From: NCEH01 sp043195125
GTDB taxonomy: Bacteria > Pseudomonadota > Alphaproteobacteria > Rhizobiales > Xanthobacteraceae
Assembly: GCF_043195125.1 (NCBI RefSeq)
Contig: NZ_JBAFWR010000006.1
Strand: one strand, 5' to 3'
DNA length: 64,000 bases
Below the pieces are notes generated by a model. The model was not told where the DNA came from, did not search any database, and saw only the letters and a program-made list of their open reading frames with translations. This document shows positions 25,559-35,471 of the stretch, in pieces (position 1 is the stretch's first letter; each line of letters opens with the position of its first letter). The translations under genes were made by a program, and so were the position numbers.

Positions 25559-26248
25559 TCACACCGAAAGGAATTTGGCGACCTTGGCCTCGTCGATGTC
25601 GGCCCGCAGGTCCTCGTGGACGATAGAACCGTTCTCCAGCACCAGCACTCGGTCGGCGATGTCGAGGGCGAAGGAGAGCACCTGTTCCGACACCACGATG
25701 GAAAGCCCCTTCTCGTCGCGGATGCGCTTCAAGGTGCGCGCCATCTCGCGGATGATGGAGGGCTGGATGCCCTCCGTCGGCTCGTCGAGCAGCAGCACCT
25801 TGGGCTTGGTGGCGAGCGCGCGGGCGATGGCGAGTTGCTGCTGCTGGCCGCCGGAGAGATTGCCGCCGCGCCGCTTCCTCATCTCCAGCAGCACGGGAAA
25901 CAACTCATAGATGTCGCCCGGCACCTTCTTCGTGCCGGAGGCGACGAGGCCGGTCTCGATATTCTCCTCCACCGTCATGGCGGAGAAGATCATGCGGCCC
26001 TGGGGCACATAGGCGATGCCTTTCGCCACCCGCTCGTAGCTTTTCAAATCGGTGATTTCGTCCGCGCCGATGGAAACCTTGCCGGAGCGGGTCGGCACCA
26101 CCCCCATGAGCGATTTCATCAGCGTGGTCTTGCCCATGCCGTTGCGGCCCATGATCGCCACGATCTCGTTGGGCGCGACGGTGAAATTTAGCCCGTGGAG
26201 CGCTTCGCTCTGGCCATAGGAAACAACGAGGTTGGAAACATCGAGCAT
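25559..26248 (-). CDS. urtE: Urea/short-amide ABC transporter ATP-binding protein UrtE
   Basis: A 229-residue ATPase with Walker A GRNGMGKTT, signature LSGGQQQQLAIARAL, Walker B LLLDEPTEGIQPSII and switch region VVSEQ in place of the usual H-loop histidine, all typical of UrtE. I prefer the ATG at 26246-26248 (MLDVSNLVV), with GGGGG about 8 bases upstream. The ATG at 26261-26263 adds only five residues. It lies between urtD and fmdA in one operon. Given the formamidase downstream, the importer may carry formamide or acetamide as well as or instead of urea. Confidence 0.9.
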   Translation of the reverse strand: MLDVSNLVVSYGQSEALHGLNFTVAPNEIVAIMGRNGMGKTTLMKSLMGVVPTRSGKVSIGADEITDLKSYERVAKGIAYVPQGRMIFSAMTVEENIETGLVASGTKKVPGDIYELFPVLLEMRKRRGGNLSGGQQQQLAIARALATKPKVLLLDEPTEGIQPSIIREMARTLKRIRDEKGLSIVVSEQVLSFALDIADRVLVLENGSIVHEDLRADIDEAKVAKFLSV

Positions 26249-26332
26249 GTGGTGTGCCCCCATGGTGCCGACGACACCGGTCCTTGCCCGCCGCCGCGCG
26301 GGCTACGCTCAGCTCTGCGCGGGCCGAGGCCC

Positions 26333-27100
<768 letters not shown>

Positions 27101-27112
27101 GGGTCTGTCTCC

Positions 27113-28252
27113 TCACTCGGCCAGGGTCGGGGCGGCGCCGGGGGCCGCCCCGGCGTCCGCGGCAGGCTTGCGGGTGAATAGGGCGTCGATGCGCGGCTCC
27201 ACATAGGAGCGGTAGAGGCCGGCAAGCCCGTTCGGGAACAGCAGCACCACGGCGATGAACAGGCCGCCGAGGCCGAACAGCCACAATTCGGGGAAGCTTT
27301 CGGAAAACGAGGTCTTCGCCCAGTTCACCAGCAGCGTGCCGTAGACCGCGCCGAGCAACGATAGCCGACCGCCGACTGCCGCATAGATCACCATCTCGAT
27401 GGACGGCACGATGCCGACGAAAGAGGGCGACATGAACCCCACCTGCAAGGTGAACATGGCCCCGCCAATGCCCGCCAGTGCCGCGGCGAAGCAGAACACG
27501 AAGATCTTGTAGCTCGCCACGTCGTAGCCGGAGAAGCGCACCCGGTCCTCCTTGTCGCGCATGGCGACCAGGATGCGGCCGAGCTTGGAGCGGCGGATGA
27601 ACTGGCACAGCAGGATACAGCCGATCAGCAAGCCGCCATTGACGAAATAAAGCAGGGTCTTGGCGCTGTCTGTGCGGATGTCCCACCCATGAAAGGTGCG
27701 CAGGTCCGTGATGCCGTTGATGCCGCCGGTGTAGCCCTGCTGGCCGACGATAAGGATCGTCACAATGGCCGCCATGGCCTGGGTGATGATGGCGAAATAC
27801 ACCCCGCCGACACGTCGTTTGAACAACGCGAAAGCGATGATCAGCGCCAGGATGGCCGGCACGAGGACCACTGCCGCCAGGGAGAAGCCGAGCGATTTGA
27901 ACGGCACCCAGAAGAATGGCAGTTCGGTGATCTGGTTCCAGTCCATGAAGTCCGGGATGCCCGGCGTGGACTGGATCTTCGTCGCTTCGGGACTGGAGGC
28001 TTCGAGCTTCAGATACATGGCCATGCAATAGCCGCCGAGGCCGAAGAACACGCCCTGGCCGAGCGACAGAATGCCGGCATTGCCCCAGCACAGCACCAGG
28101 CCCACCGCGACGAAGGCATAGGTGAGATACTTGCCCACCATGTTGAGCCGGAAGGGTTCGAGCGCCATCGGCAGGACCACGAAGAGCAGCGCTGCCAGGA
28201 TGAGCACGCCGATGAGATCCTTGGAGCGCAGGGTGAAGGCTTCGCTTTGCAT
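27113..28252 (-). CDS. urtC: Urea/short-amide ABC transporter permease UrtC
   Basis: A 379-residue inner-membrane permease with about ten hydrophobic segments. UrtC landmarks are LCWGNAGILSLGQGVFFGLGGYCMAMYL (split), VGGVYFAIITQAMAAIVTIL, GINGITDL and AMRDKEDRVRFSGYDV (coupling region). The ATG at 28250-28252 (MQSEAFTLRSK) is the true start. The same frame stays open further upstream, but there it overlaps urtB out of frame. The C-terminal 20 residues are Ala/Pro-rich. It lies 11 bp after urtB. Confidence 0.92.
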   Translation of the reverse strand: MQSEAFTLRSKDLIGVLILAALLFVVLPMALEPFRLNMVGKYLTYAFVAVGLVLCWGNAGILSLGQGVFFGLGGYCMAMYLKLEASSPEATKIQSTPGIPDFMDWNQITELPFFWVPFKSLGFSLAAVVLVPAILALIIAFALFKRRVGGVYFAIITQAMAAIVTILIVGQQGYTGGINGITDLRTFHGWDIRTDSAKTLLYFVNGGLLIGCILLCQFIRRSKLGRILVAMRDKEDRVRFSGYDVASYKIFVFCFAAALAGIGGAMFTLQVGFMSPSFVGIVPSIEMVIYAAVGGRLSLLGAVYGTLLVNWAKTSFSESFPELWLFGLGGLFIAVVLLFPNGLAGLYRSYVEPRIDALFTRKPAADAGAAPGAAPTLAE

Positions 28253-28263
28253 CAATGCGCTCC

Positions 28264-29187
28264 TCAGCGGCGGACTTTGAGGACGAAGAGGCCCTCGGGG
28301 CGCACCATCAGGATGCCCACGACCACCATCAGGGTGAGCACCTTCGCCATGGAGCCGGACATGAAGAATTCCATGGTCGACTGCGCCTGCGAGATGGTGA
28401 AGGCCGAGGCGATGGTGCCGAGCAGGCTCGCCGCGCCGCCGAAGACCACCACCAGGAAGGTATCGACGATGTAGAGCTGGCCCGCCGTTGGCCCGGTGGA
28501 ACCGATCATGGTGAAGGCGCTGCCCGCGACGCCGGCGATGCCGCAGCCGAGGCCGAAGGTGTAGCGATCCACGCGCTCGGTATTTATGCCGACGGCGCCG
28601 GCCATGGGGCGGTTCTGCACCACGGAGCGCACCTGCAGCCCCCAGCGGGAGCGGTACATGAGCAGATAGACGGCGATGGCGATGAGCGTGGTGAGGCCCA
28701 TGACGAACAGGCCGTTGATCTGGACCTCGATGGTGTCGGTGACGGGCAGCGAGCCCATCATCCATTCGGGCAGTTCGACGCCCACCTCGCGCGCCCCGAA
28801 AATGGACCGGAAGGCCTGCTGCATGATCAGCGACAGGCCCCAGGTGGCGAGCAGGGTGTCCAGCGGGCGCTTGTAGAGGAAGCGGATCATGCTCCACTCC
28901 ACCAGCATGCCCAGCGCGCCGCTGACCACGAAGGCCACCGCCATTGCAATGAAGAAATAGATGCCGAAGAGGCCCGGCAAATAGGTCTGGAACAGCTGCG
29001 AGGTGAGATAGGTCATGTAGGCGCCGAGGATCATGAACTCGCCGTGCGCCATGTTGATCACGCCCATCTGGCCGAAGATGATGGCCAGCCCGAGCGACAT
29101 CAGCACGAAGACCGAGAACAGGATCAGGCCCGCGAACGCCTGCATGGCGAAAATGGAACCAAGCTCCCCGAGCGAATATCCCAGCAT
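28264..29187 (-). CDS. urtB: Urea/short-amide ABC transporter permease UrtB
   Basis: A 307-residue inner-membrane permease with the LivH/UrtB signature LGLAIIFGQMGVINMAHGEFMILGAY (split), the UrtB-specific LDTLLATWGLSLIMQQAFR and the coupling loop VRSVVQNRPMAGAVGI. The ATG at 29185-29187 has a GGGGGTG ribosome site. An in-frame ATG at 29220 adds 11 residues without family support. It follows urtA by 158 bp containing a hairpin, so its level may be set below that of the binding protein. Confidence 0.92.
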   Translation of the reverse strand: MLGYSLGELGSIFAMQAFAGLILFSVFVLMSLGLAIIFGQMGVINMAHGEFMILGAYMTYLTSQLFQTYLPGLFGIYFFIAMAVAFVVSGALGMLVEWSMIRFLYKRPLDTLLATWGLSLIMQQAFRSIFGAREVGVELPEWMMGSLPVTDTIEVQINGLFVMGLTTLIAIAVYLLMYRSRWGLQVRSVVQNRPMAGAVGINTERVDRYTFGLGCGIAGVAGSAFTMIGSTGPTAGQLYIVDTFLVVVFGGAASLLGTIASAFTISQAQSTMEFFMSGSMAKVLTLMVVVGILMVRPEGLFVLKVRR

Positions 29188-29318
29188 CAAAGCACCCCCG
29201 CAGCTTTCGCTGCCGCTCAATTCATGACGGAAGACAGTGCGGCCGACGCGCGGCCGGCTGGATCGCGGAGAAGAAGGGGACGGCGGCCCCCTGGCCCGGC
29301 CGCCATCCCGCTTCCACG

Positions 29319-29340
29319 CGCTCGTCCTTCAGGACGAGCG
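29319..29340 (-). other. Intercistronic hairpin between urtA and urtB
   Basis: CGCTCGTCC (29319-29327) and GGACGAGCG (29332-29340) form a perfect 9-bp stem with a 4-nt loop, 5 bp after the urtA stop on the minus strand. No U-tract follows. It probably protects the urtA message 3' end or gives partial termination. A similar hairpin follows the binding-protein gene at 4930. Confidence 0.5.
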
Positions 29341-29345
29341 GGAGA

Positions 29346-30626
29346 TCATTGGTATCCCTGGGGGAAGGGGTTCGGCTCCACCAGTTCGGAGGTCTCGAAC
29401 ACCACGTCGTATTGCCCATCGGCCCGGGCCTTGCCGACGCGCGTCTTGCTCCACAAATGGTGGTTCTCATGGATGCGGACATAGCCTTCCGGCGCCTTGT
29501 CGAAGGCAACGCCGGGGGAAGCCGCAGCGATCTTGTCAATGTCGAAGGACCCGGCCTTCTCCGCGGTGAGCTTCCACAGCCAGGGGCCGAGATAAGCCGC
29601 CTGCGTCACGTCGCCGATGACGATCTTGTCGCCATAGGTCTTCTTGAATGCCTCGACGAATGCCTTGTTGTTGGGATTGTCGAGGGACTGGAAGTATTTC
29701 ATGCAGGCGAAGGCGCCGGCGATATTCTCGCCGCCGATACCCAAAATTTCGTCCTCGGTGACCGAGATGGTGAGCAGGGTCTGCTTGGAAAGGTCGATGC
29801 CGGCCGCCTTCAACTGCTTGTAGAAGGCGACATTCGAGCCGCCGACGATGATGGCGTAGATCACGTCGGGCTTCGTCAGCTTGATTTTGTTGATCGCCGA
29901 ATTGAACTGCGTATGCCCGAGCGGGAAATATTCCTCGCCCACCACCTTGAGCTTCAGGAAGTTCTCGATGTGCTTGCGGGCGATCTTGTTGGACGTGCGC
30001 GGCCAGATGTAATCCGACCCGAGCAGATAGAAGGTCTGCGCCCCGCGCTCCTTCACCACCCAATTCAGACCGGCGATGATCTGCTGGGTTGCTTCTTGCC
30101 CGGTATAGATGACGTTCTTCGATTGCTCCAGTCCTTCGTAGAAGGTCGGATAATACAACATGCCGTTATATTGCTCGAACACCGGCAGGACGGCCTTGCG
30201 GGAGGCGGATGTCCAGCAGCCGAAGACCGAGGCGCACTTGTCCTGAACCAGCAGCTTTTTGGCCTTTTCCGCGAAGGTAGGCCAGTCGCTCGCACCGTCT
30301 TCCTGAATGTACTTGATCTTGCGCCCGAGGATGCCGCCCGCTGCATTGATCTGGTCGATGGCGAGCTTTTCTGCCTGGACTGAGCCGGTCTCGGAAATCG
30401 CCATGGTTCCCGTGACGGAATGAAGGATGCCGACCGTGACTTCGGTATCGGTTACGGCGAGCCCGGTCGTATTCACCGCAGAGGTTGCCGGCACCTGCGC
30501 TTGGGCAACGCCGGAAAAGAGCGTCGTCGCGGGAATAAGGGAGGCAAGAGGCAGCGCGGCTGCGCCCTTCAAGACATCCCTTCGCGTTGCATTCATCTTG
30601 CTGTTGCGATCGTCGCCACCCGACAT
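29346..30626 (-). CDS. urtA: Urea/short-amide ABC transporter substrate-binding protein UrtA
   Basis: A 426-residue periplasmic receptor. The ATG at 30624-30626 has GGAGGGG 5 bases upstream. The leader carries a twin-arginine-like motif (TRRDVLKG, residues 14-21) and an AQAQ cleavage site near 43, so Tat export is likely. The mature part has UrtA features: VTVGILHSVTGTMAISE, AIDQINAAGGILGRKI, SVFGCWTSASRKAVLP, LGSDYIWPRTSN and the C-terminal GYVRIHENHHLWSKTRVG. The family also includes amide-binding FmdD-type proteins. With fmdA in the same operon, the ligand may be formamide or urea. First gene of urtABCDE-fmdAB. Confidence 0.93.
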   Translation of the reverse strand: MSGGDDRNSKMNATRRDVLKGAAALPLASLIPATTLFSGVAQAQVPATSAVNTTGLAVTDTEVTVGILHSVTGTMAISETGSVQAEKLAIDQINAAGGILGRKIKYIQEDGASDWPTFAEKAKKLLVQDKCASVFGCWTSASRKAVLPVFEQYNGMLYYPTFYEGLEQSKNVIYTGQEATQQIIAGLNWVVKERGAQTFYLLGSDYIWPRTSNKIARKHIENFLKLKVVGEEYFPLGHTQFNSAINKIKLTKPDVIYAIIVGGSNVAFYKQLKAAGIDLSKQTLLTISVTEDEILGIGGENIAGAFACMKYFQSLDNPNNKAFVEAFKKTYGDKIVIGDVTQAAYLGPWLWKLTAEKAGSFDIDKIAAASPGVAFDKAPEGYVRIHENHHLWSKTRVGKARADGQYDVVFETSELVEPNPFPQGYQ

Positions 30627-31130
30627 CAAGGTCCCCTCCAGCGCTTTACGGATCGAAGACAGGGCCGAACAGGCGCCTGCTTGGGTTCCATGGTTCCGGG
30701 GATGATGCGGCGCAGCAATACGGTGATTGACGTATATGGCGCAGCCAGAAAATCCGTATTGTCGATTTTGCGGAGAGGTTTCCTGCTCGCGTTTTAATTC
30801 GCACGCGCGGGCGCGCGCACGTACGGTGCAGGCGCTGCGGGCGCTTCTACTTAAGTTTCGGGAATATTGGGAACCGTGAGAGATGCACAGGAACAATGCT
30901 TCGAGTTTGATCAGAATGCAGGCAAAGGCGCGATAAATTCAGTCACGCATACGAAAATAGGCTGTGGCATAATGAATTATCTTGGGGATGACGCGCTTCA
31001 TGTGGCGATCCCGGGTCGGGAGAGGGCGGAAGCCGGCTCAGCGGCGCGGCAGATGTAGCCGGGGCGCGGGGCGGGCGGTTCATGGGCCCGAAGACCTGAG
31101 GGAATTTGAAGTCAGAGGGCCGGGGAACCT
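30627..31130. promoter_or_regulatory. 504-bp divergent regulatory region between urtA operon and the permease-kinase
   Basis: No gene is evident. The region must hold the promoters of both the urt-fmd operon and the NCS1-kinase/response-regulator pair. It contains an alternating purine-pyrimidine tract at about 30801-30824 and a short inverted repeat GCAC-N5-GTGC at 30817-30829. I could not find a convincing sigma-54 promoter or an NtrC site. The binding site of the LuxR-type regulator at 34492 is expected here. Confidence 0.55.
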
Positions 31131-34100
31131 ATGGCCGGGGAACAGCGGATCGTTCGGGTTCGACGCCAGTACAACAAATGGGTCGTCAACGAGACCCTGG
31201 AAGACTATGCCCTGCGTTTCACCGCGAAGAGCGCGCGGCGCTGGTCGTCGTTCCGCGTCGCCAATACCGCGCTTGGTGCCATTTCCTTCCTGGCCCTGGA
31301 AGCCATCGGCGGAGCGATCACGCTCTCATTCGGCTTCACCAATGCGATCGCGGCGATCCTGGTGGTCAGCGCCATCATTTTCGCGGCCGGCTTCCCGATC
31401 TGCTTCTATGCCGCGAAATTCGGCGTCGATATCGACCTGCTGACGCGGGGCGCGGGCTTCGGCTATATCGGCTCGACCTTCACCTCGCTGATCTATGCCT
31501 CCTTCACCTTCCTGTTCTTCGCCATCGAGGCGGCGATCATGTCGCTGGCCCTGGAGATGTGTTTCGGCATCCCGCTGGCGATCGGCTACATAATCAGCGC
31601 CCTGGTGGTGATCCCGCTGGTCACCCACGGCATCACGCTCATATCCCGGTTCCAGATGTGGACCCAGCCGGTGTGGCTGGCGCTGCATATCATCCCGCTC
31701 GCTTATATCGCCCTGACCCACGGAGAGGATCTTTCCGCCTGGACCGATTTCACCGGCCGCGTGGGGCCCGCGGACGGCAGCTTTTCCTGGCTCGCCTTCG
31801 GCGGGGCGTCCACTGTGGTGTTCGCGCTCGTGGCGCAGATCGGCGAGCAGGTGGATTTCCTGCGATTCCTGCCGCGCCGGGAAGCCGGTAACCGCGTCAA
31901 TTGGTGGGGCAGCCTGCTGGCTGCCGGACCGGGCTGGATCATTCCCGGCGCGCTGAAAATGACGATCGGGTCGTTCCTCGCCTATCTGGCGCTTCAGCAC
32001 GGCATCGGCTTGGACCATGCGGCCGAACCGACGCAGATGTATCTGGTCGCCTTCGGCTCGATGCTGCCCTCGCAACAGGCGGCGCTCGCCTTCACCGGCG
32101 TCTTCGTCATCATCTCCCAGCTCAAGATCAATGTGACCAACGCCTACGCCGGCTCCATCGCCTGGTCGAACTTCTTCTCGCGGCTGACACATTCCCATCC
32201 TGGACGGGTGGTGTGGCTGGTGTTCAATGTCGCCATCGCCCTGATGCTGATGGAGCTCGGCATCTACAAGGCGCTGGACGAGATCCTCGGCCTTTATGCC
32301 ATCGTCGCCATCGCCTGGGTGGCGGCGCTGGTGTCGGACCTCGTGGTGAACAAGCCGCTTGGTCTGTCCCCGCCGAACATCGAGTTCAAGCGCGCCCATC
32401 TCTACGACATCAACCCGGTTGGGGTCGGCTCGGTGGCACTCGGCACCGCGGTGGGCGTGCTGGCGTATTCTGGACAATTCGGCCGCATGCTGCAGGCCTT
32501 CGCGCCCTTCTTGGCGCTCGCGGTGGCCTTCCTCGCGGCGCCGGCGATCGCGCTCGCCACCAAGGGGCGCTATTACATGGCCCGCGAACCCAAGGTGCAG
32601 TGGCGCGGCAAGGGCACACTGCGCTGCTGTGTGTGCGAGCACAAGTTCGAGCATGAGGACATGGCCCAGTGCCCGCTTTATGCCGGGCCCATCTGTTCCC
32701 TGTGCTGCTCGCTTGATGCGCGCTGCCGTGATCGCTGCAAGGAGGATGCCCGCGCCGCCGACCAGATCCTCGCCTTCCTGGCGGCGACCTTGCCGCGCTG
32801 GGCGGTGAAGCGGCTGAATTCGCGCGTCGGGCACTACATCGCGATCCTGGCGACGCTGGCGTCCCTCATCGCCGCGATTCTCGCCATCATCTATTTCCAC
32901 GCCACGTTCGAATCTCCCGCCTATGGGGAGGCGATCCGCACCACGCTCTGGACGGTCTATTTCGTCCTCATCATCGTCGTGGGCGTGGTGGCGTGGCTTT
33001 TCGTGCTGGCGCAGGAAAGCCGCAACGTGGCGCAGGAGGAAAGCCAGCGCCAGACTACCTTGCTGATGCACGAAATCGCGGCACACAAGCGCACCGACGC
33101 CAAGCTCCAGCGCGCCAAGGAGGTGGCGGAGGCGGCGAACCTCGCCAAGAGCCGCTACGTGGTCGGCATCAGCCACGAATTGCGCACGCCGCTGAACGCG
33201 ATCCTCGGTTATGCCCAACTGCTCGAGCGCGACACGTCCATTCCCGCCGGCCGGCGGGATGCCATCCGGGTGGTACGCCGCAGCGCCGAGCATCTGTCCG
33301 GCCTCATCGACGGGCTGCTGGATATCTCCAAGATCGAGGCCGGGCGCCTGCACCTGAACAGGGACAAGGTGCGCATCCACGAATTGCTGGACCAGATCGT
33401 GGACATGTTCCGCCTTCAGGCCCAGGCGAAGGATATCGACTTCCGCCACTCCCGTTCGGATCGGCTTCCGCCCGTGGTGTTCACGGACGAGAAGCGGCTG
33501 CGGCAGATCCTCATCAACCTGCTGTCCAACGCCATCAAGTTTACCGCCGCCGGCCACGTCGCCCTGCGGGTCTCGTTCCGCAACCAGGTGGCCGAGTTCG
33601 AGGTGGAGGACACCGGCCTTGGGGTGGCGGAAGAGGACCGCCTGCGCATCTTCGAGCCGTTCGAGCGCGGCGGCCGCGCCGGCACCTACAATACGGTGGG
33701 CATCGGCCTGGGGCTGACCATCACCAAGCTGCTCACCGAAATCATGGGGGGCGAGATCGTCCTGAGGAGCGGGCCGCAAGGCGGCTCGATCTTCGCCGTG
33801 CGGCTGCTGCTGTCGGAGGTTTCCACCCCGGACGACGCCGCTCCGGCGGAACGGCGCATCACCGGCTATCGCGGGGAACCGCGCACCCTCCTGGTCGCGG
33901 ACGATGATGCCGCCCACCGGGATCTGATGTGCGAATTGCTGCGGCCGCTGGGGTTCGTCGTGTTCACCGCGCCCGACGGCGTCGCCTGCCTGGAGCTCGC
34001 CGCCCAGGTGCAGCCGGACCTCGTCCTGCTCGATATCGCGATGCCAGGTCTCAACGGCTGGCAGGTCGCCCGCCGCCTGCGCGGCAAGGTGGCGCCGGGT

Positions 34101-34502
34101 GCCCGCATCATCATGATTTCCGCCAATGCCGGCGATGCCGGCCGGCCTGAGGCGGAGGGGCGCCATCACGATCAGCAGATCGCCAAGCCCGTGGATCTGC
34201 GCCATCTGCTCGAACAGCTGCGTGGCCTGCTGACGCTCGACTGGATCTATGACGGCGATCCCCCCGCCGCGCCCGAAGAACCTCCTGGCGAGATGATCGC
34301 CCCCGCCAACCGCCATATCGACGAGTTGCTGAAGCTCGGGCGCATCGGCTACGTGCGTGGCATCCAGGCGAAGCTCCAGGCGCTCGGCGAAGAATCACCC
34401 GATCACGCGGAATTCGTCGCGCAGATGAGCGATATCGTGCGCAGCTTCGATCTCAACCGTTACATGACCGTTCTGGAGGGCCTTCGCAGCGATGATGCAT
34501 AG
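31131..34502 (+). CDS. NCS1 permease-histidine kinase-receiver fusion (transporter-like sensor kinase)
   Basis: An 1123-residue inner-membrane hybrid sensor. Residues 1-480 form a nucleobase/allantoin-type NCS1 permease domain with about twelve membrane segments (VNETLEDYALRFTAKSARRW at the start, LTRGAGFGYIGS, LKINVTNAYAGSIAWSNFFSR). Residues 499-536 are cysteine-rich (C499, C500, C502, C514, C522, C525, C526, C532, C536), a likely metal or redox site. Two further membrane helices (about 565-625) and a coiled coil lead to HisKA (phospho-His H682 in GISHELRTPLNAIL), an HATPase domain (NLLSNAIKFT, GLGLTITK) and a receiver (phospho-Asp D968). The neighbouring amide-import operon suggests that urea, an amide or a nucleobase-derived compound is sensed. 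It overlaps the response-regulator gene by 11 bp. Confidence 0.9.
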   Translation: MAGEQRIVRVRRQYNKWVVNETLEDYALRFTAKSARRWSSFRVANTALGAISFLALEAIGGAITLSFGFTNAIAAILVVSAIIFAAGFPICFYAAKFGVDIDLLTRGAGFGYIGSTFTSLIYASFTFLFFAIEAAIMSLALEMCFGIPLAIGYIISALVVIPLVTHGITLISRFQMWTQPVWLALHIIPLAYIALTHGEDLSAWTDFTGRVGPADGSFSWLAFGGASTVVFALVAQIGEQVDFLRFLPRREAGNRVNWWGSLLAAGPGWIIPGALKMTIGSFLAYLALQHGIGLDHAAEPTQMYLVAFGSMLPSQQAALAFTGVFVIISQLKINVTNAYAGSIAWSNFFSRLTHSHPGRVVWLVFNVAIALMLMELGIYKALDEILGLYAIVAIAWVAALVSDLVVNKPLGLSPPNIEFKRAHLYDINPVGVGSVALGTAVGVLAYSGQFGRMLQAFAPFLALAVAFLAAPAIALATKGRYYMAREPKVQWRGKGTLRCCVCEHKFEHEDMAQCPLYAGPICSLCCSLDARCRDRCKEDARAADQILAFLAATLPRWAVKRLNSRVGHYIAILATLASLIAAILAIIYFHATFESPAYGEAIRTTLWTVYFVLIIVVGVVAWLFVLAQESRNVAQEESQRQTTLLMHEIAAHKRTDAKLQRAKEVAEAANLAKSRYVVGISHELRTPLNAILGYAQLLERDTSIPAGRRDAIRVVRRSAEHLSGLIDGLLDISKIEAGRLHLNRDKVRIHELLDQIVDMFRLQAQAKDIDFRHSRSDRLPPVVFTDEKRLRQILINLLSNAIKFTAAGHVALRVSFRNQVAEFEVEDTGLGVAEEDRLRIFEPFERGGRAGTYNTVGIGLGLTITKLLTEIMGGEIVLRSGPQGGSIFAVRLLLSEVSTPDDAAPAERRITGYRGEPRTLLVADDDAAHRDLMCELLRPLGFVVFTAPDGVACLELAAQVQPDLVLLDIAMPGLNGWQVARRLRGKVAPGARIIMISANAGDAGRPEAEGRHHDQQIAKPVDLRHLLEQLRGLLTLDWIYDGDPPAAPEEPPGEMIAPANRHIDELLKLGRIGYVRGIQAKLQALGEESPDHAEFVAQMSDIVRSFDLNRYMTVLEGLRSDDA

Positions 34503-35424
34503 CGCCAAGCGACGCGACATCGTCCTGGTGGTGGACGATAGCCCGGAAACCCTGAGCCTCCTCACCGACGCGCTGGAGGAGGCGGGCATCACGGTGCTGG
34601 TGGCGGTGGAGGGCGCCAATGCCCTCGCCTTGGTGGAGCAGATCACCCCCGACATCATCCTGATGGACGCCATCATGCCCGGTATGACCGGCTTCGAGAC
34701 CTGCCGGGCGCTGAAGACCAACAAGGCGCTCGCCCACGTGCCGGTGATCTTCATGACCGGCCTGTCCGAGACCGAGCATATCGTTCAGGGGCTGGAGGCG
34801 GGCGGGGTGGACTACGTCACCAAGCCCATCGTGCCGAGCGAGATCATCGCCCGCATGAAGGTCCACCTCGCCAATGCGCGCCAGACGCAAGGGGCGCACG
34901 TGGCGCTGGATGCCGCCGGGCGGTTCCTGCTCTCCGCCAATCTCGACGGGCGGGTGCTGTGGAGTACGCCGCAGGCCACCCGCCTGATGGCGCAGATCGC
35001 CCCAGTGCAGCCCGGCGAAGGCTTCGTTTTGCCGGATGCGGTTCGCCGATGGCTGGAGGCCTGTCAGGACTCGGATGCGGCGCAGCGCGACGGGATCGAC
35101 CTTTCCCTACTGGCCGAAGCGCCCCGCACGCTGAAGCTCGCCTATGTCGGCCAGATCGGCGGACGGGAATTTCTGCTGCGGGTGATCGAGGAGGCCCCGG
35201 CCAAGGACGAAGAGGTTCTGCGGCGGGCGCTGTCCATCACACAGCGCGAGGCGGAGGTGCTGGTGTGGATCGCGCGCGGCAAGGCCAATCGCGACATTGC
35301 CCAGATCCTCGGCCTCAGCCCGCGCACGGTGAACAAGCATCTGGAGCAGATCTACGCCAAGATCGGCGTGGAAAACCGCGCGTCTGCCACCGCGCTGGCG
35401 GTGCGCGCCCTGTCTGGCCAATGA
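34492..35424 (+). CDS. Response regulator, REC plus LuxR-type HTH
   Basis: A 310-residue regulator. The N-terminal receiver (about 8-125) has the acidic pair DD15-16, phospho-acceptor D59 (ILMDAIMPG), the T in FMTGLSE and K in VTKPIVP. A middle segment (about 130-240) of unclear fold may be a linker or small sensory domain. The C-terminus (about 245-310: ITQREAEVLVWIARGKANRDIAQILGLSPRTVNKHLEQIY, split) is a LuxR/GerE helix-turn-helix. The start codon overlaps the end of the permease-kinase by 11 bp, so the two are translationally coupled and presumably cognate. Likely target: the divergent urt-fmd operon. Confidence 0.9.
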   Translation: MMHSAKRRDIVLVVDDSPETLSLLTDALEEAGITVLVAVEGANALALVEQITPDIILMDAIMPGMTGFETCRALKTNKALAHVPVIFMTGLSETEHIVQGLEAGGVDYVTKPIVPSEIIARMKVHLANARQTQGAHVALDAAGRFLLSANLDGRVLWSTPQATRLMAQIAPVQPGEGFVLPDAVRRWLEACQDSDAAQRDGIDLSLLAEAPRTLKLAYVGQIGGREFLLRVIEEAPAKDEEVLRRALSITQREAEVLVWIARGKANRDIAQILGLSPRTVNKHLEQIYAKIGVENRASATALAVRALSGQ

Positions 35425-35448
35425 AAAAGGCGCCCATGGGCGCCTTTT
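35425..35448. terminator. Bidirectional rho-independent terminator
   Basis: A 24-bp perfect palindrome with arms AAAAGGCGCCCA and TGGGCGCCTTTT begins right after the response-regulator stop. The T-run on both strands suits the convergent genes 34492-35424 (+) and 35472-35720 (-). Confidence 0.85.
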
Positions 35449-35471
35449 GAACCATCGAACGGCGTGCCGGA

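Noticed and set aside
30627..31130. NtrC site or sigma-54 promoter for the urt-fmd operon
   Set aside because: The only GCAC/GTGC pair has a 5-bp rather than 7-bp centre, and no GG-N10-GC promoter with good flanks was found on either strand.
31326..34316. A 996-residue open frame on the minus strand under the permease-kinase
   Set aside because: It is the antisense shadow of a clear multi-domain gene. The translation is His/Arg/Gly-rich without any domain, as expected from GC-rich third-position bias.
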